Assembly: GCA_964469925.1 (NCBI GenBank)
Contig: CAYXZL010000011.1
Span: 1-44,136 of the forward strand
Direction: 5' to 3'
Origin: CAYXZL01 sp964469925
GTDB lineage: Bacteria > Patescibacteriota > Gracilibacteria > Absconditabacterales > Absconditicoccaceae
DNA length: 44,136 nucleotides
Shown here: in pieces, positions 29,794 through 44,136 of the stretch
Position numbering within the stretch: the first letter of the stretch is position 1
Layout: the number at the start of each line of letters is the position of its first letter
Notes under the pieces: generated by a model
The model's database searches: none
What the model was told of the DNA's origin: nothing
What the model saw: the letters and a program-made list of their open reading frames with translations, nothing else
Program-made: the position numbers and the translations under genes

Positions 29794-32700
29794 ATGGCTT
29801 TAGCGTTCTCTCGTGAGCAGAAGAATAAGGGAAATGACAAGATTAACGATGTCTTGGACGTCAGTATTGATCAAAAGTCGACCTTATTGAAATATGAGTG
29901 ACCGATCAATGAACGATTTGATACAAAGTTTGAAGATTTTCTTAAGAATGCTAGTACTGATCTTAGTCTTTTGAAGCTTGATGAAAGAGATTTTGCTCAG
30001 GCAATTGATGCGTATTTTGATAGTGGCACAGTATTTGATGCGCTTGTCAACTTTGTTGTTGATACGGCTGAAGAGTATGCGACTGCAACTGATGGTTTGA
30101 AGCGTGAATTACAAAACTTGGATTTGGAAATCACCAAGGATGGTCTGGACAAAGTGCTTGCTAGAGAAGTAAATAATGATGCAGATAAACGCTATATCAA
30201 TGCTTTTGTGTATAGATATGTAGAGTACATCAAGCAGGGTGGAGAATCAGTGTCTGTCTTGACTCAAGAATTAGCAAAGCTCTTTGATAACCCTTCTGGT
30301 ACTACTCACTTTGTTGTTGCTGATGACGGTGGAAACCTTAACCCTTGGACTATCAGAAAAAATGATCTTGCTACGCGGTTTTCTGACTTGAATAGTGGAT
30401 GAGACTATGTTTTTAGTCATGTTGTTTTTGATACAAATGGCCGTGTGCAAGCGATTGTTTTGAAGGCACAAGGCTTGTTGGTTGATGTTGCTAATTTTGA
30501 AGCAAGCTGTGCAGACCACAATCTTTCTTATCAGCAGTACGAGGTGGTAAGGAATCGTTTGAGTCCTGTGTGTTTGACTTGTAGTCAGGACAGTGAGCCA
30601 GTTAGGCCAAATCAACCTTGAGACTCTCCTGATGATGTTTCTGATCCTACTGACAGGCAGGTAGAGTATATCCCAGAAAATACGGGTAATAAATACATCG
30701 AATATACACACTTCTGTCCTGATTTGCCTTTGCAGTGAGATGGTAGTGGCTTTGATCGTAATCAACGTGGTGATGTGCGTTTGGATCGCAATCCTGATCG
30801 TGCACAGAGAAAGGCAGTCAAAAGACTCACGAAGTATTATGGTGAAATTAGTAGTCAGGTAGATTATTATCATGATTTGCCAGTCAACTTAGGTTTGTGA
30901 GACATGACTGAGACTACTTACGATAGGAAAGCTCTCAAGACCTTTAAAAGGTGAATGCGTGCATTGGGCAATCAAGTTGTTCCTATTTTGGCTCAATATG
31001 ATGCATTGTATAACCAGTGATTGCTCCAACCCTATTTTGATGCTGAGTATAATATTGCTGTGCAGGAATATGAAGAGATGAAATCAGATGCTGAAAAGTG
31101 AGGAAGAACCGCTGCTGAGAGGCGTGCGTTGCGTGACAAAAAGGCAGAACTTCGTAGACTTAAAAAATCTATTAAGTGAGACTATAAGGATCATCAAAGA
31201 AGCTTGAAAGACATGTACAAAAGTCCTGAATGGGAGGCTTTGTTGGAAGAAAACCGTATCAGTAAAAGAGAGGCGAGACTGTTGTATGAGATGGGAGAGG
31301 ATTATGTTCGTTATAGAGAAAATCAATCACAGTATCCTGTATATAAAAGATTGATTGGTTTGATTGAAGTGCGAGCGAAATGAGAAAATGAATCGATGAC
31401 CTATGGTGATGGCGACTGATACACTGATAAGGAAAATATGGGTATGCTGTGGAATCGTGTTCATGATATGGATGCTAGTTTACAAGCAAAAGACAATGTG
31501 GATGCAGACTTGGATGATGAATTTGGTGTTGGTAAGACTATTAGAAAACGGTCGAGGGCTTATGAAGCTCTGACTGGTACAGAGATTTCTAGAGAAGACC
31601 GTAAAACGATGAAATACTACGCTGGTCGTGAGAGAGTCAATGCAAACTCTCTAACAAGGCTTGGCAAAAGGACAAAGCCTGGAGAACCACTGTATATGTT
31701 GGTAGAGGCACGTGTTCAAGGTATGACTGTTGATCAGGCTTATGATGCGTGGATTCTTACCAATGCAATTAAAATTAGATATGAATGATTTCAAACGGAG
31801 TTTGATAGTGGTTATGATGTCACTGCCGTGTGTGACCATGGCGATGCGGGTAAGGCTGACTTATTGGCTTGACAAGAAGTCTATCAACGTGGAATTAATC
31901 ACCGTTTGATCATACAGATGTTGTCTGATTTTAATCTTGATGGTTATGTCAAGCATAGTGATAGTGGAGAAAAGAGTGGTTTGCAGATAAGCAATTCGTT
32001 TTGGGCAGCAGTCGCTGATATGCGTTTGGACAGTGCTTTTGCTCAAAATGACCAGCCAGATCATAGTGATACTGCATTTATGATTGGTAGAGAAGGGCAG
32101 GCTCTGTGCAATATGATTAGCTATATGCAAAAACAGTTTGAGGCGAGATGACTTGGTCATTTGTTAGCTGGCAACTATTTGCAATGATTAACACCTGAGA
32201 CCGCGTATGTTTTGCGAAATAGAATGAAACAATCACCCGCTCTCATCAGAGCGATGCAAGATGTCCTGAAAAACTCTTCGATAGATCTAGTAGATATTTT
32301 CAGATACGGTGGAGAAGCAGCTTCGAAGTCTATAGAACTTGAGCAGGATTTGACCGTTTACTTTAATGATAAGGTAAGTGAGTGGATGTCTAGCTTAGAC
32401 GGTCGTTTTGGTGAGATATCTGAAAATTTGACTGCAGAGCAAAAACGTCTGTGGAACGAGTATCGTAACCATATCCAAGGAGGTCTTATCTCTGCTCTCT
32501 ATAGGGCAGCTGAAGAGTGAAAAGACCCATATACTTTGGCTGCTGCCTTACAGCCTGATCTTGTGTTAGCAGATTGGGGTAGTGGTCAGCTAGATTTGTT
32601 GATTAATTTGTGAGCTACTCTCAATGGTGATGTTGCGGATATGTCGACGCACACGGTTAACCCTTTAGCTGCTGGTGCATTGAGTGTTAATCAACGCCTG

Positions 32701-35637
32701 GGAAGAGGAGCTAGTGTGCACGGTACTGGTGGTTTCTGACTTGCTGGTTGGTATATCTCCACGGGTATTCGTATCAGACTAGGTGGCAATGAAGATAAGG
32801 TGGTGAAAACATTGAGAGAAAAGGGTCTAAAAGAAACGAGGTTGACCGCTGATGCATTTTTGATCAATGGCATTCCTGGTGGTCGTGTAGGGATCGATGC
32901 TAGCCGTGATATGCCTGCATGGCTCAACGAGCAATATGATGTGCATCAAGAAACATACAAAAAAGTGTTTACAGATGTCTTATCTCAGATTGATCTAGCC
33001 CCTGTTGTTAGTAAATCTAATCGTGTTAAAGTAGCTGGTATCTTGCGTAAATATTTTCCTGATTTTGCTAAGCTTTCTGCTGAACAGCAGGACAAGAGAG
33101 TAGAAACCTTATTGTATGATGTGGCTCAGTATAGTGCTTCTTTCACAGCTTCAGGGTCTAAAGAACATATTTCCACGAGACTTAGCGAGCACTATGCTTT
33201 GCAGGTACGTAATTATTTGTTTCAAGAAGGGAAGGCCTCTCATTATCATTGGTCTGGTGTTAGCGTGTGAGCGGGCATTATTGGTAGTATCCCTTTTGTG
33301 GATGCGTCGATTGGACGGAAGTCTTATGGAAGATATACCTGACAAGATACTTTGGTCAGCAAACTGGCTGCTAAAACTGCTGAATGGAGGTGAACTGGAG
33401 ATATGGCGATTTGACTGTGAACGCCTGATTTTGTCGATTATATGAATGACCAACTCTTTGGCTTGCCTGCTATGCAGTCGTATTTACATTTGGCGAAGCC
33501 AACGGTAGAATCTATTGTGGTCAAAGACGGTATGGTGATTGTTCCTCGTTCAGCATGGGAAAGTGGTAGGTGTAATTTGAAGGTTAATAAGTTGATGAAG
33601 GGTCATATCGCATTATACGACTATGATGGTGATGGAACAAGCGATTCGTATGCTTTTAGTGATGCTGTCGGTATGCGTCGACAGAGGTTTTTGTATGAGA
33701 GTCATTTGGGTTTTGTACTGAATGTGTGATATCCGGAGCAATGAGTTGATCCTCAGGATGTCATAGAAGTGAGGAACGGTGTAGATCTGCCTAGTGATTT
33801 TCTAGTTAATGATCCTCGTGCCTTACCTGACACTATTCCTGAAGGGTTGTGAGGTGCTGTGGAGTGATCGAGGGATGTAGTTACGACCAAAAATATATGA
33901 GATGCAATCAAAAATTTTGAACAGGGATCATCTGTTGATTTATTTGACGAAACTTCTGTTGTTCAATTGCCCTCTGGGTGATTTATTGTGGATTTGCTTA
34001 GTGGTTGAAATATTACAATTGAAGCCAATAGTGACTTAAAGATAGTTAAAAATGCTGATGGAAGTTACAGTAATTCTTCTATACCAGGATGAAATAATGG
34101 CTTTGATATTATCTATTTACCGAATGGTGTTGATGGATCTGATCCTCAGTCTCATTTTGCAGCTATTAAGTCGAAGATAGAGTGAGATGCTTATTTACAC
34201 TCTAAGATCCTTGTCGAGCAAGCTGATTTGAGTGCCAGTCCTCCGACTATGAGTATAAAAGACAAGGCAACTAACGCAGTTATTGTTACTATCCCTTTAC
34301 AATGACATTACAAGCTCGTCGATACTGCATGAGTGCTTTCATTAGAAACTGTTAATGACAATGCTAGCGGTTTTGTTTTGGAAACTGGTGTTCCGTGTGA
34401 ATATCCTGTCTCTTTACATTATGATGATGCATGGGGGGCTCGTTGACAAAAAATTGAAGATGCTACCTATGAGTGGAAGGTTACTCAAAAAAATACTTAT
34501 GCTTTTACTTTGTATGAATTACAAAACCATCAATCAGACTATGTTGCTTTCAGAGAGGCAATGGATACCGGGGATGTTGATGAAGCTTTTGCTAAGGCGA
34601 TTTCTTTAATGCGTGCTATTGGCTCTGCTGATCATGTTTCTCATCTTACTGATGTAGCTAGTCGTCCAGATATGCGTTATAAGGCAGAGGTTTTGTCTTA
34701 CTATGAATGACTGCTTTGTAGTGTTGCGGCGGTGCGGCAGGTAGGTAGAAATAGTTTTAAACTGTGATGGAAGGGTGCTGGCAATACGTTTGGTGATCTT
34801 GTTCGCAGTAGAGAATCTTGATTGCGTAGACATCTTGGTAAAGATGGGGACTTTCTTGCTAGTAATATTGATGACTTTATGTCCTCTATAAAGCAGGCTC
34901 TCAATCTTAATATTGATAAAAGAGATCAAGCTGATGCGTCAAATCTTGATGGCATTGGTTTGGTGTTAGGATATAATGCTATCGATAATGTCAAAACAGG
35001 TATTGCAGAAAAGTTTGTGACTAAGCCATTGGTTTTTGGGGATGCTAAAACTGCTTTGGATGTGGGCGATAAAGTCTATCTCAAAGAGTATTTTCTCAAT
35101 ACCCTATTAGACAGCAGTGTACAATCTCATCTTTTGGATGGTTTGCGTAGCCAACTTGACTGATTAAAGGCAGGCCTGTGAAATTCTATGAAGGATTTGC
35201 TTCTTGGTAAGACTATCGATGGTTATAGCATATCCTGGGAGCTTGTTTTGACCTTTTTTGGTAGATGTTGTAATGAAACCTTGATCATGAGGAATATGAA
35301 AATCCATGCTCCCTGTGGAGAGTCGCTCTCTGTTCCTGTCGGACAATGAAATCCTCAAGAGTATTCAGGTGGCTCTACTCCTCAGGAGACTTATAATGTA
35401 CAGCATTATGTCAATCATGGTGAGTCTACCAATGAAATGATTGCTACCCAAAGAAAACAAGTCTGATTTGGTTTTGGTTTTGCCTATGCAGATAGGGGTG
35501 CTCCTGTTCGTAATCCTAAAACGGATCCAGGTGGTCCTCCTGGTCGCGATCCCGTTACTGACCCCGGTACAGGACCCGTAAGACCGCCACGCGACCCCAA
35601 AACGGACCCTAACCATGTTATCCGTAGAAGAAAATAA
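29794..35637 (+). CDS. Giant protein (1947 aa) with EF-hand-like loops and Pro-rich basic tail
   Basis: A single 1948-codon frame with dozens of TGA=Gly codons and TAA at the end; an in-frame TAG lies four codons upstream of the chosen ATG. No signal peptide or membrane helix is visible (MALAFSREQKNKGNDKIND). The body is mostly helical and charged. Three loops resemble EF-hand/dockerin calcium sites: DGDGYTDKE (539-547), DFNLDGYVKHSD (712-723) and DYDGDGTSDS (from 1276). A Gly/Ser-rich beta stretch lies near 1390-1460. The last about 40 residues repeat DP-rich units (NPKTDPGGPP, DPVTDPGTGP, DPKTDPNH) and end in RRRK. No known family. It precedes a giant secreted surface protein on the same strand (78 bases), so a role in a surface or attachment structure is plausible but unproven. 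Confidence 0.82.
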
Positions 35638-35654
35638 ATTTGTATTACTTTATA

Positions 35655-35683
35655 TTGACATTTATTGTATTTATTATTATTGT
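35655..35683 (+). promoter_or_regulatory. Candidate promoter of the giant surface protein gene
   Basis: A consensus TTGACA and TATTGT lie 17 bases apart, in a very AT-rich spacer, with the predicted start about 25 bases before the ATG. The second giant gene can therefore be transcribed on its own. Confidence 0.6.
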
Positions 35684-35715
35684 CATATCATATCCTGTTT
35701 ATTATTCTCATATTC

Positions 35716-38700
35716 ATGACCATCAAAAAGCTTTTTAGAACCATCTTTGTAGCTTGCGTAGTGGGTGCTTCACTATGATGATTTGCCCTGGCAGGGGACA
35801 TTGCTACACAGAATGTGTGAAGTCGTTTTACTAATTTTGATCCCTGACAATCTGATCACTATAAATATTATTTTTCTAGTCCAAGTCAGAGCTACTCTCA
35901 GAGTCCTAATGATAGCATGTATGATGGGCAGTGACCAGACCTGTTTTTCCCCAATGGCACGACTATTAAGATCTGGCGTAATGGTGTCATTACTCAATGT
36001 AATGATTGGTGAAGCTTAAGTACGACAGTACCTCAGTCGCAATGGGTGTATATTTTCAAAAACAATGATGGTTGTGTTTTTGGCAAGCCGCCCTATCTCA
36101 AAAAGGATAAGCCTGTTGGTTATATCGATGCTCAGATTCATTATGATATCAATTGGTGAGCTCTGGATGCTAGTGGACCATCTACTTTTAATGGAAGATT
36201 GTATTATAGACCCAATCTCAATACGATTAAGTGTTATCCGAACGGTAATACGGTGGGTGCACCCACCGATTGTCCGAGTGGTGCTCATAAATACTGGCCA
36301 GATGATAACTATGGTGGGAATCATGACGAAGAAGTTATTGATTATGAGATTTTCCGATGTGGTGATGGTATTAAGCAAACCGGTATTAGTTATGATAATG
36401 GTGCTACGGCAAATGAAGTTTGTGATCCTGGCTTAGAATCAACCTGTAAGTCTGATTGTAGCGGTTATCAACAACAAGCTGCTTGTATAGCGACCAATGT
36501 TACACCTCCGGGCAACTTAGAAGTTGGTCAAACGTATCAAGTTTCTTGTCAATGACAGGGCATTACTGCTTATAAAATAGATGTTAGTCTCAATGGCTCT
36601 GTTGTACAATCCTTTACCAATGTTGCGGAAGGACAAGCGAAAGATTATACACCTACTCAAGCTGGAAACTATCAATTTCAATGTATTCCTACTACACCAC
36701 CAAATGTAGCAGCATGTCCTAAGGCTTATAGAACAGTTGTTAATCCTCCTGTTTTAGCTTGTATTTCTACGGTTTCTACCCCTGCACAAGTGACAGTTGA
36801 TCCTGTCGGTAATAGCGATGAAATTACAGTAACGTGTAACGGACAAAACGCACTATCGTATAAGGTAGATGTGGTGAAGAATAATGTTGTTGTTGCGACT
36901 TTGACTAATCCTATTAGTTTTACTCCATCGCAAGCAGTATTTAAGTACAATCCTAGTGTAGCGTGAAGCTATATTTTTAATTGTCGAGCTATGTGAGCCA
37001 ATAATACGAGTGAGGATTGTCCTGCCGACACGACGGTTGTTAACCCTCCAGCTCAACCCAATCCAGTGTGTCAGTCGCTTTCTGTAACACCTCCTGGACC
37101 GATAACTCTTGGTCAATCATATACTCTTACTTGTCAGGGAAGTAACTTTGATGCTATGTCTGTGCAGATTACTTTTAATGGACAGACAGAGACACACGAA
37201 CTTTTGAACACTCCTAATGGTATAGGAACCTATGTTTATACTCCGACTCAGATTGGTAGTTACAACTTTGCTTGTATTGTTGCACAGGATGATGGCGATA
37301 GCTCACAATGTAATATAGTAGCTAAGACGGTCAATTGAGGTCCTGTTGTTTGTTGACCAGTGGATGGAGATACTATTTACGATTTTGATGACCAGTGAAA
37401 TAGTTTGACGCCGCAAAGCCCAGGATTATGTCCGGCTGGTGCTACTGCTATCAATTTTGTTTATAATCCAGTTACTCATAAACGAACCTGGAAGTGTCAG
37501 GCTAATGGTGTGACGAGTCCTGTTTGCCAGGCACAGGAGCAATGGTGTGGGGATGGACAAATCAATGGTAACGAGCAGTGTGACGATGGGAACACAACTA
37601 ATAATGATGCATGTAGTAATCAGTGTACTACAGTTACTCCTCCTCCTATCTGTTGACCAGTGGACGGAGATATTATTTATGATTTTGATGATCAATGAAA
37701 TAGTCTCACACAGCAAAGCCCCTGATTGTGTCCGGTTGGTACTTTTGTCGATAGCTTTGTTTATAATCCCACGCTTCATAAGTGGACGTGGAAATGTAAA
37801 TCCAATGGTTTGTATAGTCCGATTTGTCAGGCACAGGAACAACGATGTTGAGATGGACAGGTTAATGGCAGTGAACAATGTGATGATGGTAATACTAATA
37901 ATAATGATGCATGTAGCAATCAATGTACAACAATTACCACTCAGGCAGTTTGTTTAGATACTGTTGTCACTCCAACGAGTAATGTAGCTCCTGGTGGGCA
38001 ATACTCTATTACGTGCTTGGGCCAATGAATCACTACCTTCAAAGTAGAAGTTCAGAAGAATAGTACTATTGTACAGACAATTCCTAATATCTTGCCTAAT
38101 GTGGCAGTTACGTATACTGTCCCTCTGACAGCACAGCCTAGTGATACCTTCTCTTTTCAATGTATCCCCACCGCTCCACCATTGCCAGCCAATCAGTGGT
38201 GTGATAAAGAATATAGGGGCGTGGTTAACAATCAGTTTGAATGCACTGATGCTACTGTTACTCCTAGTCAGGTGACGCTTGATGTTAGTGGTGCAAGTGA
38301 CTTATTCACTGTAACCTGTTATGGTGTGAATGTTGATTCATGGAAGGTAGATGTGATCAATGCACAAACAAATCAAGTGATTACTTCTTTGATGAACCCT
38401 GTTAGTTCTTCTCCTAGCCAAGCTGTCTTTACCTACAACCCAAGCCAAGCTGGCAATTATAAGTTTTCCTGTTGGGCAATGAAAGGAAACCAAGCAGATG
38501 ATTGCCCTATAGAATCTGCCGTGGTTACTATTCCTACTCAGCCATGAATTTGCGGTCCAGTTAATGCTAGCACTATCTATGACTTTAATAATCAGTGAGA
38601 TAGTCTTACGCAGCAAAGCCCCTGATTGTGTCCAGTTTGATCTACTGTTACTCAGTTTGCATATAATCAACAGACCCATCAATGGACCTGGAAATGTCAG

Positions 38701-41700
38701 AGTAGTGGTTGACTAAGTCCTTTGTGTAAGGCGTCTGAGGCTTGGTGTGGTGATGGTAAGGTAAATGATCCTAGTGAACAGTGTGATGATGGCAATCAAA
38801 ATGATAATGATTGATGTACTAACCAATGTAAGTCTGGTAAACCTTCTTTGCATATAGAAAAGAGTGCGGATAAGACTACTGTGGTTCCTGGCGAAACAGT
38901 TGTTTATACGATTAGTTTTTGGAATAATGGTGATAGTATTGCTCATAACGTAGTTATTGCTGATGAATTGCCAAATGGCTATACTTTACAATGAACGCCA
39001 GTTTTGCAATTGGATCCAGGTCAGTGAAATGGAGAGGTGTCCGTTAATGGTAAACTGATTAAAGCATCTGGTTTTTCTTTGGCTCCTGGTAAATGAGGAA
39101 CTCTGAAAATCACTGTTAAGATAGATCTTCCTGGTTGTGGTGAATGTAATGCCGCCTATATAGAAGCCACTAATGCTTCTGGCGATGCGTCACTGTCTCA
39201 TGTATATTGTGAATCCAAACTCCTGTTGGACAAAAAACAGAAAAACGAGACTACATGAGGTCCTTTGACTGACGATATTATCAAAGTGAAAAATGGTGAT
39301 ATTATTTTGTATAGTATCGTGTTTGGCAATGATGGTGCACCTGTCAGCAATGAGAGTCTGATCGATACTTTGCCCGATGAAGTTACGCTTGTTCCAGGGT
39401 CTATCAATTGGAACGTACAAGGTAGTGCAAGTGTTTCGTGTGCGTATAATGCCACACTTCATCATATTGCATGTTTGAATATGAGTCTTGGTCAATGAGC
39501 TAAGGTGACTCTCACATTTAAAGTTACAGTCAGTAACGCACAGGCCGATGATACTATTATCAATGTAGCATTGTTGCATAATGTGCAAGATTCTGTGACA
39601 GCAGTTTTGGAACCGAGCTTTCCTGATGGTACCGTTGTAAAAGATGTCGATAAATCCGAATGACATGTGTGAGATAGCTTTACCTTTACCATTGTTTTTA
39701 CTAACACTAGTCCAGATGATAGCGTCTTAACGGAGTATAAAATAATTGATTTTTGGCCAGCGGAACTTGGTTTGGTTTCTTATGATGACACATCTATTCC
39801 AACTTCTCAGCCTATTTCTGTTGAGACGCTACCCTGACCTTGTATTAGCTATCCATGATGAAGTAATTGTGCTAAAAAGATTATTTATATGTTCAATAAG
39901 CCTTTGGCACCTGGTCAGAGTGTTGAAATTACTCTTGTAGGAAAATGATTGATCGAGGCACATGGTGTTCGTAATAGAGTAGAAGTGCGATACAAAGACG
40001 ATCATGGTAATGATCGGGATGATCACGATGACGATGATGTTCCTATCGACATTACTCCTCCGGCTTGAAAATGTGACTATGTTGATACCTCTCTAGCTGG
40101 TGCTTCATTAGTAACTGACGAACTTCCTGTTATTGTGGATGTCTACTGCTATAGCGATGGAAATCCTGCTGATACAATAGAAATTGACTGTGGTAATGGT
40201 GATGGTAAAACATTTACTGATTTGCCAGTTGCTAGCTATGCTTGTAGTTATACGGAAGCTGGGGAATATTTTGCACAATGTTTCTTTAACTGAGAACCTG
40301 TCGCTCAACAGGCTTGTGTAGCACCAGTTTCGATTGATGTCGATAATGGCGGTTGATTTGGTCCTTGTGGTGATGGTAAGAGGAATATCTTTGAGTCTTG
40401 TGATCTCTGAGAAGAACAATTGCAGTGACCTGTTCCTATAGCTCCTGATGCAGTTATTTTTGCTCTTCAGCCATGGATTACTTGGGAACCCTATCCTGGT
40501 ACTCAGCCGACTGATTATGTCTGTGATGCTTGTCAGTTGAAAAAGAAGGGCGGGTGAGACGATGGTTATTGCTATATTCATCCGGATGATCCACAATGCC
40601 AACCTGAAGAAGTGAAGTGTTTTCAACAGGATGTCACTATGTCGGTCATGAAGGATGAAGTATTGCCCTTTTGGTGGGATATAGAGAGTGATGTTATTGC
40701 TACTACATCTGCGTGTAATGGACCTGACGATGAGTGAAAGATCATAGCAAACAGCTTGAAGTGTTCTTTTGATGTTGAACATGCAAATAAGACTATTGCT
40801 CAGCTTCCTGTTTTGGACTGCTATACTGATGATTGGTGAGAGTCTGCTATGTTCCAACCCTTTGAGGCCATTCTTCAAGAAGGGATTGTTATCAATCCTT
40901 GAAGATCGTTTTTTGAGGTTTCCAAGTATATCCCTGCTGGGGCTCCACTGGGTGAGTACAAAATTAAACTCAATAGTGTTGATTTTGATTATTGCTGACC
41001 TGATGGACAAGTTTTGTCTTCTTACACTGAAAATTGTTGTATGGCAAACTTTGCTCTAACGGATCATTATCTTATGCAGATTGGTACTGTTACGTCTCAG
41101 GATGCTATAAATGTGAAGTGAAATATTGATGTGAGGGCTTTTGAGGCTATGGATGGTGCTTCTATTTTTGAGACTTACAACTTGCAGTATTATAAGCTGA
41201 TAGAGGCTAAAGAGTATCAATGAGGCGAGGCTGTTACTATCCTGGTCGACAATTTTGTTAAAAAGTATGATTCTTTAGCTGTATGATCTACGAAAGCAGG
41301 TAGTACAAATCTTAGAAAGGTGCCAGGGAAAAATATCTTTGTTGCGGATGGTTCAATTACTATTAGTGAGTCGAGTGTGTTTGATGGTCCTTTTACACTG
41401 ATTGTTTTGAAGGGAGATCTTGTTATTGAGGGTAATGTTTTGTCAAATGGTATGTTTGTTGTGCCTGATGGGAAAATACTATTTAGCAGAGCTGGATTGT
41501 GTGATGGGGATCGTAGTATTGGTAATTATGAGGACCGAGAGTCTGTCTTGGGTAGACAGGTTGTGAATGGTATTTTTATTGCTCCTAAATGATTTGGTCC
41601 TGTGCCTGATGAAGATCCTGTTTCAAATACTGACTTACATAAACCATGGTGTTTTGGTTGAGGATTGGTTATCGAGTGAGTCGTTATAGGTCCTGGCATT

Positions 41701-41883
41701 GATAGTTTGATTCATACCAGAAGGTCAGACCTTTATAGGTGGTTCTGGGAGAATGATGAAGGTAAACAGTGACTGATTTATGGGGGTGCATCCGTGCTGA
41801 TTGAACAAAATCCGTCTCTTTGGATTGATTCACCCGATGGTTTAGATGAATTGGAAAACGTTTTGAAACTGTATCGTGACTAG
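35716..41883 (+). CDS. Giant secreted surface protein (2055 aa): Ig-like, Cys-rich and DUF11-like modules
   Basis: 2056 codons, TGA=Gly throughout, ending in TAG. Signal peptide MTIKKLFRTIFVACVVGASL with cleavage near Ala26. After a unique N-terminal domain come Ig-like repeats (about 255-540; 'VTCxGxx...VDV......YxPSxAGxYxFxC'). Two adjacent 100-residue modules (from 546 and 646) and a third (from 946) each start CGPV and end in a Myxococcus-type disulfide repeat (CGDGQINGNEQCDDGN); two more Ig-like units lie between. From about 1043, DUF11-like domains follow (LHIEKSADKTTVVPGETVVY), then an acidic HDDDDVP stretch, a Cys-rich segment (1450-1690) and a beta-rich C-terminus. No terminal membrane anchor is seen. 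It is probably a cell-surface adhesin or fibre. Confidence 0.88.
37351..37950 (+). repeat. Tandem 300-bp repeats inside the giant surface gene, third copy at 38551
   Basis: Copies starting TGTTGACCAGTGGA at 37351 and TGTTGACCAGTGGACGG at 37651 are exactly 300 bases apart. A diverged third copy (TGCGGTCCAGTTAA) starts at 38551, 900 bases after the second. Each encodes a 100-residue module from CGPV to a CDDGN disulfide repeat. Differences are mostly synonymous between the first two copies, which suggests recent duplication. Confidence 0.85.
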
Positions 41884-41904
41884 TCTTTGATTGCCTAGTT
41901 GTGT

Positions 41905-41945
41905 GGGGGTTGGAACAATCGTTAGATTGCTTCAACCCCTTTTTG
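41905..41945 (+). terminator. Strong intrinsic terminator after the giant surface gene
   Basis: GGGGTTGGAACAATC pairs with GATTGCTTCAACCCC (a small internal mismatch) around a GTTA loop, followed by five Ts. It isolates the 23S gene from upstream transcription. Confidence 0.85.
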
Positions 41946-41967
41946 TGTAGGCATATTTCAAATCAGA

Positions 41968-42024
41968 GACTTTTTTCAAAAAAAGTCAAAAAACACTTGC
42001 ATTTGATTAGCCGTTTTGTAAACA
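41968..42024 (+). promoter_or_regulatory. Candidate rRNA promoter with UP-like A-tracts
   Basis: TTGCAT (41997) and TAAACA (42019) are 16 bases apart. A-tracts (CAAAAAAAGTCAAAAAAC) lie directly upstream, where a UP element would be. The layout equals that before tRNA-Thr. Confidence 0.55.
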
Positions 42025-42040
42025 TTCCTTCAGTCGCGTT

Positions 42041-42070
42041 TTGAGCGTTGCGTTTTTTTTTAACGCTCAA
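42041..42070 (+). other. Leader hairpin before 23S rRNA
   Basis: TTGAGCGTT and AACGCTCAA form a perfect 9-bp stem with a T-rich 12-base loop in the presumed rRNA leader. It could be a processing or antitermination element. No T-tract follows, so it is not a normal terminator. Confidence 0.55.
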
Positions 42071-42109
42071 GTTCATTAACAGCATAACACAGTTTATTTT
42101 CAAAAGGAA

Positions 42110-44136
<2,027 letters not shown>

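Noticed and set aside
37351..38840. Regularly spaced repeats as a CRISPR array
   Set aside because: The repeats are 300-base in-frame coding modules with related rather than unique intervening sequence.
41968..41987. GACTTTTTTC/AAAAAAAGTC inverted repeat as a terminator
   Set aside because: It has almost no loop and no G/C core; the A-tracts next to a -35-like hexamer fit a UP element better, and a strong terminator already lies at 41905-41945.

Overview
This window reads as bacterial DNA from the candidate phyla radiation, Ca. Gracilibacteria (BD1-5) or Ca. Absconditabacteria (SR1), in which UGA encodes glycine (genetic code 25). Read with the standard code almost every gene is broken. Read with UGA=Gly, 27 long frames appear, all ending in TAA or TAG (14 TAA, 13 TAG, no TGA), and the in-frame TGAs fall on glycines that are invariant in known families: the 5-formyl-THF cyclo-ligase glycine-rich loop, the MutS Walker A, a kinase P-loop and the RluA GD motif. 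The + strand is rich in G and T throughout, which shifts both codon use and amino-acid composition between + and - strand genes.

Layout. 1-6.4 kb: the end of an RluA-type pseudouridine synthase (+), then a - strand cluster of mutS and two FecR-like membrane proteins, then 5-FTHF cyclo-ligase (+). 6.4-10.8 kb: argS (-), then mraY and an O-antigen-ligase-like polytopic protein (+). 10.8-13.1 kb: two secreted or anchored proteins (-), a parS-like palindrome and a frameshifted remnant. 13.1-17.2 kb: a ribonucleotide reductase operon (nrdB, a small zinc-knuckle protein, nrdA) behind two NrdR-like boxes. 17.2-21.5 kb: a HIT protein (-), then dcd, a PfkB kinase and ahcY (+). 21.7-22.9 kb: a GH18 chitinase-like gene with a Bacteroidetes-type secretion domain and no TGA glycine codons, probably acquired. 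23-29.4 kb: a secreted protein, a cytidylate-kinase-like enzyme, prepilin peptidase, a YidD-Fmt-Nudix triple fusion, holA, a secreted protein and a glutamate-racemase-like protein. 29.5-41.9 kb: tRNA-Thr(GGT) and two giant genes (1947 and 2055 codons), the second a secreted mosaic of Ig-like, Cys-rich and DUF11-like modules. 42.1 kb to the end: the 5' part of a 23S rRNA gene with its own leader and no 16S gene upstream.

How the genes fit together. RNR and Dcd supply dNTPs. AhcY with the neighbouring PfkB kinase would clear S-adenosylhomocysteine and adenosine. MraY and the ligase-like protein belong to the envelope. Prepilin peptidase, the secreted proteins and the two giant proteins suit an organism that lives attached to other cells. 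Many starts lack a clear Shine-Dalgarno sequence, so several start choices are tentative. All family assignments come from motifs read by eye; no database search was possible.
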